Assembly: GCF_030362935.1 (NCBI RefSeq)
Contig: NZ_JAUCDY010000001.1
Span: forward strand, 124,001 to 188,000
Source: Thiopseudomonas acetoxidans
GTDB lineage: Bacteria > Pseudomonadota > Gammaproteobacteria > Pseudomonadales > Pseudomonadaceae
Length of the DNA stretch: 64,000 nt
Reading direction: 5' to 3'
A program made the position numbers and the translations under genes. Shown here in pieces: positions 41,016-50,260 of this stretch (position 1 is the stretch's first letter; the number at the start of each line of letters is the position of its first letter). The notes beneath the pieces were generated by a model. That model ran no database searches. It saw only the letters and a program-made list of their open reading frames with translations, and was not told the origin of the DNA.

Positions 41016-42437
41016 ATGACAACCACTTCATTGCGCTTAGAGCACGACTTGCTAGGCAGCCTGCCTGTGCCAAATGATGCCTACTACGGCATTCAGACAT
41101 TGCGTGCCCTAGAGAACTTCCAGTTGTCAGGGGTTCCTCTATCAGAATACCCGAACTTTGTGACTGCCTTAGCGATGGTTAAACTGGCTTCAGCTGATGC
41201 GAATCATGAATTAGGTTGTTTGCCGTCTGAGCGACATACAGCGATCACTAAGGCTTGTAGACAGATTATCCAAGGTCAGCATCATGACCAGTTTGTCGTC
41301 GACATGATTCAAGGTGGTGCTGGTACCTCAACCAATATGAATGCGAACGAGGTGATCGCTAACCTTGGCCTAGAAAGCATGGGTAAAGAAAAAGGTGAAT
41401 ATCAATTCTTGCACCCTAACAATGATGTAAACATGGCGCAGTCCACCAATGATGCTTATCCAACGGCGATTCGAGTGGGAATGTTGTTGGGGCAGAATGA
41501 TCTGCTCATTAGCCTAGAGCGTCTGATTCAGGCGTTTGCCGATAAAGGTGATGAGTTTTCAACAGTGCTGAAAATGGGGCGCACCCAGTTGCAAGATGCT
41601 GTACCCATGACCCTGGGCCAGGAGTTCCATGCCTTTGCTAACAATTTACGCGAAGATTTATCTTTGTTTCAGAAGCTAGGTAGCGACTTGTTTACGCCGG
41701 TAAACCTTGGCGGTACAGCTATTGGGACGGGTATCAATGCGGATCCTCGTTATCAAGGTATTGCTGTTGAACGTTTGGCAGCTATTAGCGGCCATCCTAT
41801 TCAGGCAGCAGCGGATTTGGTCGAAGCAACCTACGATATGGGCTCCTTTGTGTTGTTTTCAGGGCTGCTTAAGCGCTTGATGACCAAGCTGTCTAAAACC
41901 TGTAACGACCTGCGTTTGCTCTCCAGTGGTCCGCGTACAGGTATTAATGAAATTAATCTGCCGCCGCGTCAGCCGGGCAGCTCCATTATGCCGGGTAAAG
42001 TGAATCCTGTTATTCCAGAAGCGGTCAACCAGATTGCGTTTGAAATTATCGGCAATGATCTGGCGGTGACCATGGCTGCTGAAGCAGGGCAATTGCAGTT
42101 AAACGTAATGGAGCCGCTGATTGCATGGAAGATGTTTGATTCCGTACGCCTAGTTTGCCGCGGCATGGATATGCTGCGTGAGTTCTGCGTGGTGGGGATT
42201 ACCGCTAATGAGGCGCATTGCCGAGAACTGATGGAGCATTCCATCGGTTTGGTTACGGCTTTGAATCCCTATATTGGTTACGACAACTCCAGCCGTATTG
42301 CTAAGCAAGCATTGCATACGGGTTGTGGGGTGTTGGAATTGATTAGAGCGGAGAACTTACTGGATGAGGAAATGCTGGCTGATATTTTAATGCCAGAGCA
42401 TATGATTGCACCAAGGATGGTAGCGAAAAAAGTTTAA
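41016..42437 (+). CDS. aspA: Aspartate ammonia-lyase AspA
   Basis: 473 aa fumarase/aspartase superfamily tetramer that deaminates aspartate to fumarate. Signatures are GGAGTSTNMNANEV near residues 99-112, GRTQLQDAVPMTLGQEF near 188-204, and the mobile catalytic loop GSSIMPGKVNPVIPE near 324-338. The gene is monocistronic. It can feed fumarate to respiration and release ammonium. Confidence 0.95.
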   Translation: MTTTSLRLEHDLLGSLPVPNDAYYGIQTLRALENFQLSGVPLSEYPNFVTALAMVKLASADANHELGCLPSERHTAITKACRQIIQGQHHDQFVVDMIQGGAGTSTNMNANEVIANLGLESMGKEKGEYQFLHPNNDVNMAQSTNDAYPTAIRVGMLLGQNDLLISLERLIQAFADKGDEFSTVLKMGRTQLQDAVPMTLGQEFHAFANNLREDLSLFQKLGSDLFTPVNLGGTAIGTGINADPRYQGIAVERLAAISGHPIQAAADLVEATYDMGSFVLFSGLLKRLMTKLSKTCNDLRLLSSGPRTGINEINLPPRQPGSSIMPGKVNPVIPEAVNQIAFEIIGNDLAVTMAAEAGQLQLNVMEPLIAWKMFDSVRLVCRGMDMLREFCVVGITANEAHCRELMEHSIGLVTALNPYIGYDNSSRIAKQALHTGCGVLELIRAENLLDEEMLADILMPEHMIAPRMVAKKV

Positions 42438-42445
42438 TTGTCTCT

Positions 42446-42474
42446 TTGGGAGCGTAGGTTCTCTGCGCTCCCAA
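42446..42474 (+). terminator. Possible terminator of aspA
   Basis: TTGGGAGCG pairs perfectly with CGCTCCCAA around an 11-nt loop, 9 nt after the stop. There is no T-run. Confidence 0.4.
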
Positions 42475-42582
42475 GTCATTGAAAAACCAACTGCTTTCGT
42501 CGGATATAAGCCACAGAATTATACAGGTTTAGCTTTAGTTTTTTACTATTAATGCTATGCTTAACTGTATCTGGAGGTCTTT

Positions 42583-43533
42583 ATGTTAGTGCTGGCTGGC
42601 GATATAGGTGGAACAAAATCATGGTTAGCTGCTTTTGATACGCAGCAGTCAAATTCTATCGTGGCAGAGAAAATTTATTCCAGTCAGCAGTTCGATTCTT
42701 TGTCTGCGGTGGTACGGGAATTTTGTCGCGACTTTCAGCTTAACTCCTTTCGTAGTGCTTGTTTTGGTTTGCCGGGACCGGTAACGGGCGAGCAGGCGCA
42801 ATTGACAAACTTGCCTTGGTTGGTAACCAGTCAAGAAATTATCCAGCAATGCGATATTGCAAAAGTAAAACTCATTAACGACTTTCAAGCGGCTGCTTTG
42901 GGTATTGATGCCATTAGCACTGAACAATTGGTGTGTCTGCAAGAAGGGAGCTTCAATCCGCAGGGTAACCGGCTGGTTGTCGGCGCAGGTACTGGTTTGG
43001 GAGTGGCTCCGGTAGTCAACACGCCACAAGGCTTCGTGCCCCAGCCTTGCGAGGGCGGGCACATGGATTTTGCGCCGGCAAATGAGCTGCAGCAAAGGTT
43101 GCAAAGGTGGTTGTGGCAAAATTGGCGTCATCTGTCGTATGAGCGCTTACTCTCGGGCGCTGGATTACAAGCTTTGTATGCTTTTTTCAGCAAGTTGCCG
43201 CTTAAAGAGCAAGAGTCTTGGCCCGCGCCTGAGCAGATTCAGCTGTGGGCGCAGGCAGGCCAAGCAGAAGCCATAAAGGCCATTAATGCGTTTGTACAAA
43301 TTTATGCGGCCTATATTGGCAATCTTGCCTTGCTGTGGCCGGCTTATGCGGGCATCTATATCGCAGGTGGCATTGGTGCCAAGCTTGAACCCTGGATGCG
43401 TAAGCAGGGTTTTTTAACTAAGTTGCAAGACAAAGGACGTATGAGTGACTTGGTTGCTGGTATGCCGGTGTATTTGGTTAAAGACCCAGCGCTAGGATTG
43501 AAAGGCGCCATGATGTGCGCAAAAACATTGTAA
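42583..43533 (+). CDS. glk: Glucokinase Glk
   Basis: 316 aa of the bacterial Glk family (not ROK). GDIGGTKSWLAAF near residues 6-18 is the phosphate loop, CFGLPGPV lies near 64-71, and LINDFQAAALGI near 104-115 has the catalytic Asp. It phosphorylates glucose with ATP. It heads a glycogen cluster; GGAGGT lies 6 nt before the ATG. The next gene, glgC, starts about 62 nt later. Confidence 0.93.
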   Translation: MLVLAGDIGGTKSWLAAFDTQQSNSIVAEKIYSSQQFDSLSAVVREFCRDFQLNSFRSACFGLPGPVTGEQAQLTNLPWLVTSQEIIQQCDIAKVKLINDFQAAALGIDAISTEQLVCLQEGSFNPQGNRLVVGAGTGLGVAPVVNTPQGFVPQPCEGGHMDFAPANELQQRLQRWLWQNWRHLSYERLLSGAGLQALYAFFSKLPLKEQESWPAPEQIQLWAQAGQAEAIKAINAFVQIYAAYIGNLALLWPAYAGIYIAGGIGAKLEPWMRKQGFLTKLQDKGRMSDLVAGMPVYLVKDPALGLKGAMMCAKTL

Positions 43534-43595
43534 TTTGACGAGTGTAGGTGGAGAGCTACTCCACTGAGTTCAAAAGCTACGTAAGTGAGGTTGGT

Positions 43596-44861
43596 ATGGA
43601 TAACACAACAAAGAGTAAAACTACTGCTGATATTTTGCGCAAAACATTGGCGCTGGTGTTGGCTGGTGGCGAAGGCAGCAGGCTAAAGGATTTAACGCAG
43701 TGGCGCGCTAAGCCAGCCGTACCCTTCGGCGGCAAATATCGCATTATTGATTTTGTGTTATCCAACTGTGTGAACTCAGGGATACGCAAAATCGGGGTAT
43801 TAACCCAGTATAAGTCCAACTCACTCATCCGCCACGTACAGCGAGGCTGGAGCTTTATGCGTTACGAAGCTGGCGAGTTTGTTGAGCTGCTACCCGCGCA
43901 GCAGCGCGTGGACAAAGAGTGGTACCGAGGTACGGCGGATGCGCTGTATCAAAACTTAGATATTTTGCGCCGACACAAGCCTGAGTATGTGTTGGTACTG
44001 GGCGGTGACCATATTTATTCCATGGATTACAGCCGCATGCTTAAAGAGCACGTTAGCTCAGGTGCAGATGTCACTATCGGCTGTATTGAAGTGCCGCGTG
44101 AAGAAGCTACTGGTTTTGGTGTGATGTCGGTCGATGATGCTTTTAAAGTCGTCAAGTTTACGGAAAAGCCCGTTGACCCTGAGGCGATGCCGGGCAAGCC
44201 AGACAAGGCATTGGCATCAATGGGTATTTATGTATTCTCCACTGAATTTTTATTCCAGAAGCTGATTAAAGACCACGATGATAGTGAGTCTTCACACGAT
44301 TTTGGTAAAGATATTATTCCGTCGGTAATTGATGAGTACGATGTATTAGCGTATCCGTTTGTCAATGAACGCGGGGAGCCGGATTATTGGCGGGATGTGG
44401 GTACGCTGGAATCATACTGGCAGGCGAGCATGGATCTGTGCTCAATCACCCCAGAACTTAACCTTTATGACCGCGACTGGCCGATTTGGACCTATCAGGC
44501 GCAGCAGCCGCCCGCCAAGTTTGCCTTTGATGATGACAGCCGTCGCGGGAAAGCAATCGACTCGCTGGTGTCTGCCGGTTGCATCATTTCTGGGGCCAGT
44601 ATTAAGCGTTCGGTTATCTCCAGTGGTTGCCTTATACACAGCTATACCAGTATCACCAACTCAGTGCTACTACCCAAAGTAGAGGTAGGCAGACATTGTC
44701 GGATTCAAAACGCTATCATTGACAAGGGAGCGAAGATTCCCAATGGCACAATCATAGGTGAAGATCGAGAGCAAGATGCGAAACGTTTTTTAGTTGATGA
44801 AAATGGTTTGGTTTTGGTAACGCCGGAAATGCTTGGCCAAAACGAGCGTTTTACGCGATAG
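43596..44861 (+). CDS. glgC: Glucose-1-phosphate adenylyltransferase GlgC
   Basis: 421 aa from ATG 43596 (GAGG upstream; a GTG at 43548 is also in frame but less likely). LAGGEGSRLKDLTQWRAKPA (from about residue 20) is the nucleotide-binding signature, WYRGTADALYQN near 108-119 and GDHIYSMDY near 138-146 follow, and the C-terminal left-handed helix has the ISSGCLIHSYTSI repeats. It makes ADP-glucose, the committed step of glycogen synthesis, and is the expected allosteric control point. Confidence 0.95.
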   Translation: MDNTTKSKTTADILRKTLALVLAGGEGSRLKDLTQWRAKPAVPFGGKYRIIDFVLSNCVNSGIRKIGVLTQYKSNSLIRHVQRGWSFMRYEAGEFVELLPAQQRVDKEWYRGTADALYQNLDILRRHKPEYVLVLGGDHIYSMDYSRMLKEHVSSGADVTIGCIEVPREEATGFGVMSVDDAFKVVKFTEKPVDPEAMPGKPDKALASMGIYVFSTEFLFQKLIKDHDDSESSHDFGKDIIPSVIDEYDVLAYPFVNERGEPDYWRDVGTLESYWQASMDLCSITPELNLYDRDWPIWTYQAQQPPAKFAFDDDSRRGKAIDSLVSAGCIISGASIKRSVISSGCLIHSYTSITNSVLLPKVEVGRHCRIQNAIIDKGAKIPNGTIIGEDREQDAKRFLVDENGLVLVTPEMLGQNERFTR

Positions 44862-44918
44862 ATATCCTTATATAAATTTAAGCAGTCCGGTGTCGGCGAC
44901 TGTTAGGGGGAACATCAA

Positions 44919-46640
44919 GTGGGTGAGCAACAGAAAATAAAATTAGTTCTGTGTTGGCATATGCACCAACCACATTATCGTGATGGTATGGATGGCGAGT
45001 ATCGTTTACCTTGGGTGTACCTGCATGCCATTAAAGATTATACCGATATGGTGGCGCACCTAGAAAACTGCCCAAATGCAAAAGTGGTGGTCAACTTTGC
45101 TCCTGTGTTGCTGGAACAACTAGATGATTACGGTGGACAAATGGCTGGCTGGCTGGAAAGAGGTCAGCTCATGCAGGATTGGCTGCTCAATATTGTCGCT
45201 GGGGCGTTGCCTATTCCTGCTGATGTGCCAGGGCGCAAAAAAATTATTGATGCCTGTCAACGCTGTCATGCGCCGACCATTATCGATACGCTACCCCCGT
45301 TTCGTTACTTAACCGAAATAGCCCAAAATTATATGCATGACGCTCAAGCCTATGAGCAAATGTTGTTATATCTTAATGATGGTTTTTTTCGTGACCTATT
45401 GATGTGGTATCACCTAGCATGGATGGGACAAAGCCTGCGCATAAGCGATAGTCGTATTCAGAACCTGATGGATAAAGCGCATAGCTTTACCGAGGTCGAT
45501 CAGCGAGTGCTGGTGCAAATAATAAAGGATGCAGTGACGGGTATTATTCCCCGTTATCGGGCGCTGTTGGAGTCAGGTCAAATAGAGTTGTCGACCACGC
45601 CCTACGGACATCCTATTGTACCGTTACTTCTAGACTTTGATTCCATGCGTGAGGTAATGCCTAACGCACCAGGTCCACAGTACGACAACTATCCTGGCGG
45701 TTTGGAACGTGCGCGTTGGCATATGCAGCATGGTCTGGATATATTTGAAGAGCACTTTGGGCAGCGGCCCAAGGGCATTTGGCTGTCTGAAGGCGCTGTC
45801 AGTATTGCTGCTATTGATTTGCTGGATGAGTTCGATGTGAGCTGGACCGCAACAGGACAAGGCGTATGGGCTAACTCCTGCAGAAACGCTGGTACAGCTG
45901 TACATGGTGTGCGCTGTGATCAAGCCTATTACCGACCAGTACGTTATGCCGAACAAAAATGCGCCATGTTCTTTCGCGATGACGGGCTGTCAGATTTAAT
46001 TGGTTTTCATTACAAAAGCTGGAAAGTTGAGGACGCGGTAAATAATTTCGCTCAGCACCTAGTCAACATTAGCAACTACTTAGGGGCTAAAGCCTCTGAG
46101 CATGTAGTGAGTGTGGTGTTGGATGGGGAAAACGCATGGGAGTATTACGCTAACAACGCTAATGAGTTTTTATCAGCGCTATATAAAAAACTTGCTACGC
46201 ATCCGCGTATTGAGCTGACTACCTTTAGTCAGGCGCTTAAGCAGGGCGCAGCAGTTACAAGCTTGCCCGTACTTACGGCCGGAAGCTGGGTCTATGGTTC
46301 ATTTTCGACATGGATTGGCGAGCAGGATAAAAACCTTGGCTGGGATATTCTGGTTGAAGCGAAATTGGCCTATGACCGTGTGAAGGCAAGTAATCGCTTA
46401 ACTGAGGATGAGTTAGCCGCAGCTACAACGCAGTTGGCAATTTGCGAGGGTTCAGACTGGTTTTGGTGGTTTGGTGATTATAACCCAGCAGAAAGTGTCA
46501 GTGACTTTGAGCTGCTGTATCGTCATCACATTGAAAAACTGTATCAGTTGCTGGGTGAAGAACCTCCTGAAATTTTACAACAACCCATCTCTTCAGGTGG
46601 TGGCAGCATGGAAAACTCCGGCACGATGCGCCGTAGCTAA
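44919..46640 (+). CDS. Glycoside hydrolase family 57 alpha-amylase/glucanotransferase
   Basis: 573 aa with a GTG start preceded by AGGGGG. The family-57 (beta/alpha)7 barrel is recognised by LVLCWHMHQPHYRDG (residues 9-23), GHPIVPLLLDF near 227-237, the nucleophile Glu in GIWLSEGAVS near 287-296, and the acid Asp in VVLDGENAWEYY near 397-408. It hydrolyses or rearranges alpha-1,4-glucans. It lies inside the glycogen cluster between glgC and malQ, so it probably works on stored glucan. No signal peptide is seen. Confidence 0.92.
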   Translation: MGEQQKIKLVLCWHMHQPHYRDGMDGEYRLPWVYLHAIKDYTDMVAHLENCPNAKVVVNFAPVLLEQLDDYGGQMAGWLERGQLMQDWLLNIVAGALPIPADVPGRKKIIDACQRCHAPTIIDTLPPFRYLTEIAQNYMHDAQAYEQMLLYLNDGFFRDLLMWYHLAWMGQSLRISDSRIQNLMDKAHSFTEVDQRVLVQIIKDAVTGIIPRYRALLESGQIELSTTPYGHPIVPLLLDFDSMREVMPNAPGPQYDNYPGGLERARWHMQHGLDIFEEHFGQRPKGIWLSEGAVSIAAIDLLDEFDVSWTATGQGVWANSCRNAGTAVHGVRCDQAYYRPVRYAEQKCAMFFRDDGLSDLIGFHYKSWKVEDAVNNFAQHLVNISNYLGAKASEHVVSVVLDGENAWEYYANNANEFLSALYKKLATHPRIELTTFSQALKQGAAVTSLPVLTAGSWVYGSFSTWIGEQDKNLGWDILVEAKLAYDRVKASNRLTEDELAAATTQLAICEGSDWFWWFGDYNPAESVSDFELLYRHHIEKLYQLLGEEPPEILQQPISSGGGSMENSGTMRRS

Positions 46641-46675
46641 TTAATAGTACACATTAAGGATATAAGAGGTACGTG

Positions 46676-48019
46676 ATGACAGTCCGAACAGCAGGAGTAC
46701 TTTTACACCCCACATCTTTGCCCAACGGTGTGTTGGATGATAATGCTTGGTGGTTTTTAGACTGGATGCAGAAATCCGGACTGTCTATTTGGCAGGTGTT
46801 GCCATTAACAGCACCGCACGATGATTTATCGCCCTACCATAGTTTGTCAGCTTTCGCTCTGAATCCACGGCTTTTGCCTACAGACTGGGAAGAACGGTTG
46901 GAAGAACGTGATTTTGCTAAGTTTTTGGCGCAGCCGCCCTTATGGCTGGAAGACTATGCTTTATTTATGGTGCTGCGTGAGAAATTCCACCACAGCGCCT
47001 GGTCAGCTTGGCCCTCCGTCTATCGCTTGCGTGAACCTAAAGCCCTGCAGCAAGCAGCTGAAGAGCACCACGATCGTTTATTACATTTCAAAAAAGAACA
47101 GTTTGGTTTGCTATCCATCTGGCATGAGCTCAAACAGGATGCCAATAGCAGAGGTATAAAAATTTTTGGTGATATGCCGATTTTTGTCGCCTATGACAGT
47201 GTTGAGGTGTGGAAACAGCCTGAGCAATTTAAGCTGGATGAGAACCTAAACCCGACAGTAGTCACGGGAGTGCCGCCAGATTATTTTTCCGAAACAGGTC
47301 AACGTTGGGGTAACCCGCACTATAACTGGCCGGTTATGCAGCAGGATAACTTTAAGTGGTGGTGTTGCCGTATCGAGGCAGCACTGGAGTTGTTTGATTT
47401 AGTACGCATTGATCACTTTCGCGGCTTGGAAGCCAGCTGGGAAATTGATGTTAATGAGCCCACGGCTATCAATGGGCGTTGGGTTAAGGCACCGGGCGCA
47501 CAGCTGCTTGAGCGCTTGCAACAAGTGTTCCCTTCGCTGCCGTTAGTCGCTGAGGACTTGGGGGTTATTACGCCGGAAGTCATTGCTTTGAAGGAGCAGT
47601 TTAACTTGCCGGGCATGTCGGTCTTGCAGTTTGGTTTTAGCGGATTGCCAGATAATCCGCATGCTCCTGATGCGCTTGTGCCCAACTCGGTGGTGTATAC
47701 CGGTACCCATGACAACGATACCACTCTAGGCTGGCTGCACAGCTTACATCCCGGTACGCGTGAGTGGATGTTGAGCCAAGTTGCACAGGACGTTAAAGAA
47801 ATGCCTTTGGCACTGATAGTGACAGGACTGCGTTCAGTGGCTGAGCGGGTTATCGTTCCTATGCAGGATTGGCTGGGATTGGGTTCCGAGCATCGGATGA
47901 ACACACCAGGCACCACAGAAAATAACTGGCATTGGCAGTTTCAATGGTCGCAATTGCCCGAAGGGTTGGATCAGCGTATTCGTTACTGGGTAGAGCAATC
48001 AGGCCGACTGCCCAGCTAA
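46676..48019 (+). CDS. malQ: 4-alpha-glucanotransferase MalQ (compact)
   Basis: 447 aa from ATG 46676 (a GTG three bases upstream is the alternative). GH77 residues: nucleophile Asp in LVRIDHFRGLEA near 243-254, acid/base Glu in LVAEDLGVITPE near 293-304, and YTGTHDNDTTLGW near 345-357. It joins malto-oligosaccharides and releases glucose. It is shorter than typical MalQ (500-700 aa), mainly in the N-terminal and middle loops. It is followed after 13 nt by glgB. Confidence 0.92.
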   Translation: MTVRTAGVLLHPTSLPNGVLDDNAWWFLDWMQKSGLSIWQVLPLTAPHDDLSPYHSLSAFALNPRLLPTDWEERLEERDFAKFLAQPPLWLEDYALFMVLREKFHHSAWSAWPSVYRLREPKALQQAAEEHHDRLLHFKKEQFGLLSIWHELKQDANSRGIKIFGDMPIFVAYDSVEVWKQPEQFKLDENLNPTVVTGVPPDYFSETGQRWGNPHYNWPVMQQDNFKWWCCRIEAALELFDLVRIDHFRGLEASWEIDVNEPTAINGRWVKAPGAQLLERLQQVFPSLPLVAEDLGVITPEVIALKEQFNLPGMSVLQFGFSGLPDNPHAPDALVPNSVVYTGTHDNDTTLGWLHSLHPGTREWMLSQVAQDVKEMPLALIVTGLRSVAERVIVPMQDWLGLGSEHRMNTPGTTENNWHWQFQWSQLPEGLDQRIRYWVEQSGRLPS

Positions 48020-48032
48020 AGTAGGTGAAGTA

Positions 48033-50201
48033 ATGATAGATAAAGCATTAGTAGAGCGCTTAGAGCAGGGACGCTTACATGATCCCTTTCAAATTCTAGG
48101 AGCCCACTCTGTAGGTAAAGAGTGGGAAATTCGCGTCTGGATGCCTACTGCTAAGCAAGTACGGCTTGAAAATAGATTCCCTATGCAGCGTTTAACCGAT
48201 AGCGGTTTATTTACGCTGACACTCAGCAGCAAAGAGTTTAAAGCCTTACCACGCCACTATGATGTGCATTGGGATGACTATAACGGCTCAACCTATAGTC
48301 AAGTGTCGCCGTATTCGTTTGAGCCCTTGCTCGGCGAGCTAGATCTGCACCTATTTGCTGAAGGGCAGCATTGGCAAATTTATGAGCATTTAGGCGCACA
48401 GACCACAATCATCGATGGCATACCTGGCGTGCAATTTGCCGTCTGGGCGCCCTCGGCAGAGCGCGTATCCGTGGTTGGTGATTTTAACGGCTGGCATGGT
48501 TTTCGTCACCCTATGCGCAATCGTGGTGGTTCGGGTGTGTGGGAGATCTTTATTCCCGGTATGGGACAGGGTGATAAGTATAAGTTTGAAATCCGCAACA
48601 GCACCACGGGTGATGTGTTTAGTAAAGCTGACCCCTATGCGCGCGGCATGGAAATGCGCCCACAAACGGCGTGTTATGTCTTTGACTCGCAGCATCAATG
48701 GCAGGATCAGAGTTGGCTTGAGCGGCGTGCTAGTTTTGATTGGCCACATAAACCCGTTAGTATTTACGAAGTGCATCTCGGTTCATGGCAGCGCAATGAT
48801 GCCGGTGGTTTTTTAAACTATCGTGAAATCGCGCATCGTTTAGTTGAGTATGTGGTGTGGATGGGTTATACCCATATTGAGTTGATGCCTATTACCGAGC
48901 ACCCACTGGATGCCTCTTGGGGCTACCAAACGTCTGGCTACTTTGCACCAACTAGCCGCTTTGGCTCACCCGATGATTTCCGTTATTTTGTCGACTACTG
49001 CCACCGGCACAATATTGGCGTGTTTTTGGATTGGGTACCTGCTCATTTCCCTAAAGATTTTTTTGCCTTAGCCCGCTTTGATGGTACAGCGCTTTATGAG
49101 CATGCAGATGCACGTTTAGGCGAACATCGCGACTGGGGTACTTATATTTTCAATTTTGGTCGTAACGAAGTGCGTAATTTCTTAATCGCTAACGCACTGT
49201 ACTGGCTTAAAGAGTTTCATATTGACGGTTTGCGCGTGGATGCGGTGGCTTCTATGCTGTATCTGGATTATTCACGCGAAGAAGGTGATTGGCTGCCAAA
49301 TAAATATGGTGGGCGTGAAAACCTTGATGCCATAGCTTTCTTGCAGCAGCTTAACGCTGAGGTGCATAGCCAGCACCCGGGCACTTTAGTAATGGCAGAA
49401 GAATCTACTTCATGGCCGATGGTGTCGCGTCCTACTTGGATGGGTGGCTTGGGCTTCTCCATGAAGTGGAATATGGGCTGGATGAATGACACGCTGGATT
49501 ACTTTGAAAAAGATCCCGTATACCGACCTTTTCACCATAACCAGCTTACATTTAGTCAGATGTACGCCTACACAGAAAACTTTATTCTGCCGTTTTCCCA
49601 TGATGAAGTAGTGCATATGAAAGGTGCGCTGGCGCAAAAAATGCCGGGTGATGACTGGCAGAAAATGGCTAATTTGCGTTTGTTATTAAGCTATCAATGG
49701 CTGCACCCGGGCAAAAAGCTGTTATTTATGGGCTGTGATTTTGGCCAATGGACCGAGTGGAATGAGGCAATTGGCTTGCCTTGGCATTTGACGGACTACC
49801 CAAATCATCGCGGCGTGATGCAACTTGTGCGTCGGCTTAATCAGCTCTATCAGGTTGAGGAAGCGTTGCATAAGTATGACTTTGAACCACGTGGTTTTAG
49901 TTGGGTTGATTGCCATGATTACAGTCAGTCCATTTTAAGCTTTGAGCGTCATGCAGACGGTGAGACGCTGGTGTGTGTGTTTAACTTTACCCCAGTGCCA
50001 CGCTACCGCTATCGCATAGGATTGCCCCAAGCAGGGCGTTATCAAGAAGTGTTTAACTCGGACTCACACCTCTATGGTGGCAGTAACCTAGGTAATAACG
50101 GTGCTGTAGATAGTCAACAACATCCATGGATGAATCGCCCCGTTTCGGCGAGCCTGACATTGCCGCCACTGGGGTGCGTAGTATTTAAACGCACCGATTA
50201 G
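48033..50201 (+). CDS. glgB: 1,4-alpha-glucan branching enzyme GlgB
   Basis: 722 aa. An N-terminal carbohydrate-binding region includes FQILGAH near residues 20-26 and VSVVGDFNGWHG near 146-157. The GH13 barrel shows the nucleophile Asp in DGLRVDAVASMLYLDYSR near 396-413, the acid Glu in VMAEESTSWP near 449-458, and the transition-state Asp in PFSHDEVVHMK near 517-527. It adds alpha-1,6 branches. It is 5 nt from the non-coding start of glgA. Confidence 0.96.
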   Translation: MIDKALVERLEQGRLHDPFQILGAHSVGKEWEIRVWMPTAKQVRLENRFPMQRLTDSGLFTLTLSSKEFKALPRHYDVHWDDYNGSTYSQVSPYSFEPLLGELDLHLFAEGQHWQIYEHLGAQTTIIDGIPGVQFAVWAPSAERVSVVGDFNGWHGFRHPMRNRGGSGVWEIFIPGMGQGDKYKFEIRNSTTGDVFSKADPYARGMEMRPQTACYVFDSQHQWQDQSWLERRASFDWPHKPVSIYEVHLGSWQRNDAGGFLNYREIAHRLVEYVVWMGYTHIELMPITEHPLDASWGYQTSGYFAPTSRFGSPDDFRYFVDYCHRHNIGVFLDWVPAHFPKDFFALARFDGTALYEHADARLGEHRDWGTYIFNFGRNEVRNFLIANALYWLKEFHIDGLRVDAVASMLYLDYSREEGDWLPNKYGGRENLDAIAFLQQLNAEVHSQHPGTLVMAEESTSWPMVSRPTWMGGLGFSMKWNMGWMNDTLDYFEKDPVYRPFHHNQLTFSQMYAYTENFILPFSHDEVVHMKGALAQKMPGDDWQKMANLRLLLSYQWLHPGKKLLFMGCDFGQWTEWNEAIGLPWHLTDYPNHRGVMQLVRRLNQLYQVEEALHKYDFEPRGFSWVDCHDYSQSILSFERHADGETLVCVFNFTPVPRYRYRIGLPQAGRYQEVFNSDSHLYGGSNLGNNGAVDSQQHPWMNRPVSASLTLPPLGCVVFKRTD

Positions 50202-50260
50202 ATACGTTGCCTAATACGTATAAAACTTGCTCACTTAAGGATTTTGAAACTGGAATACAG

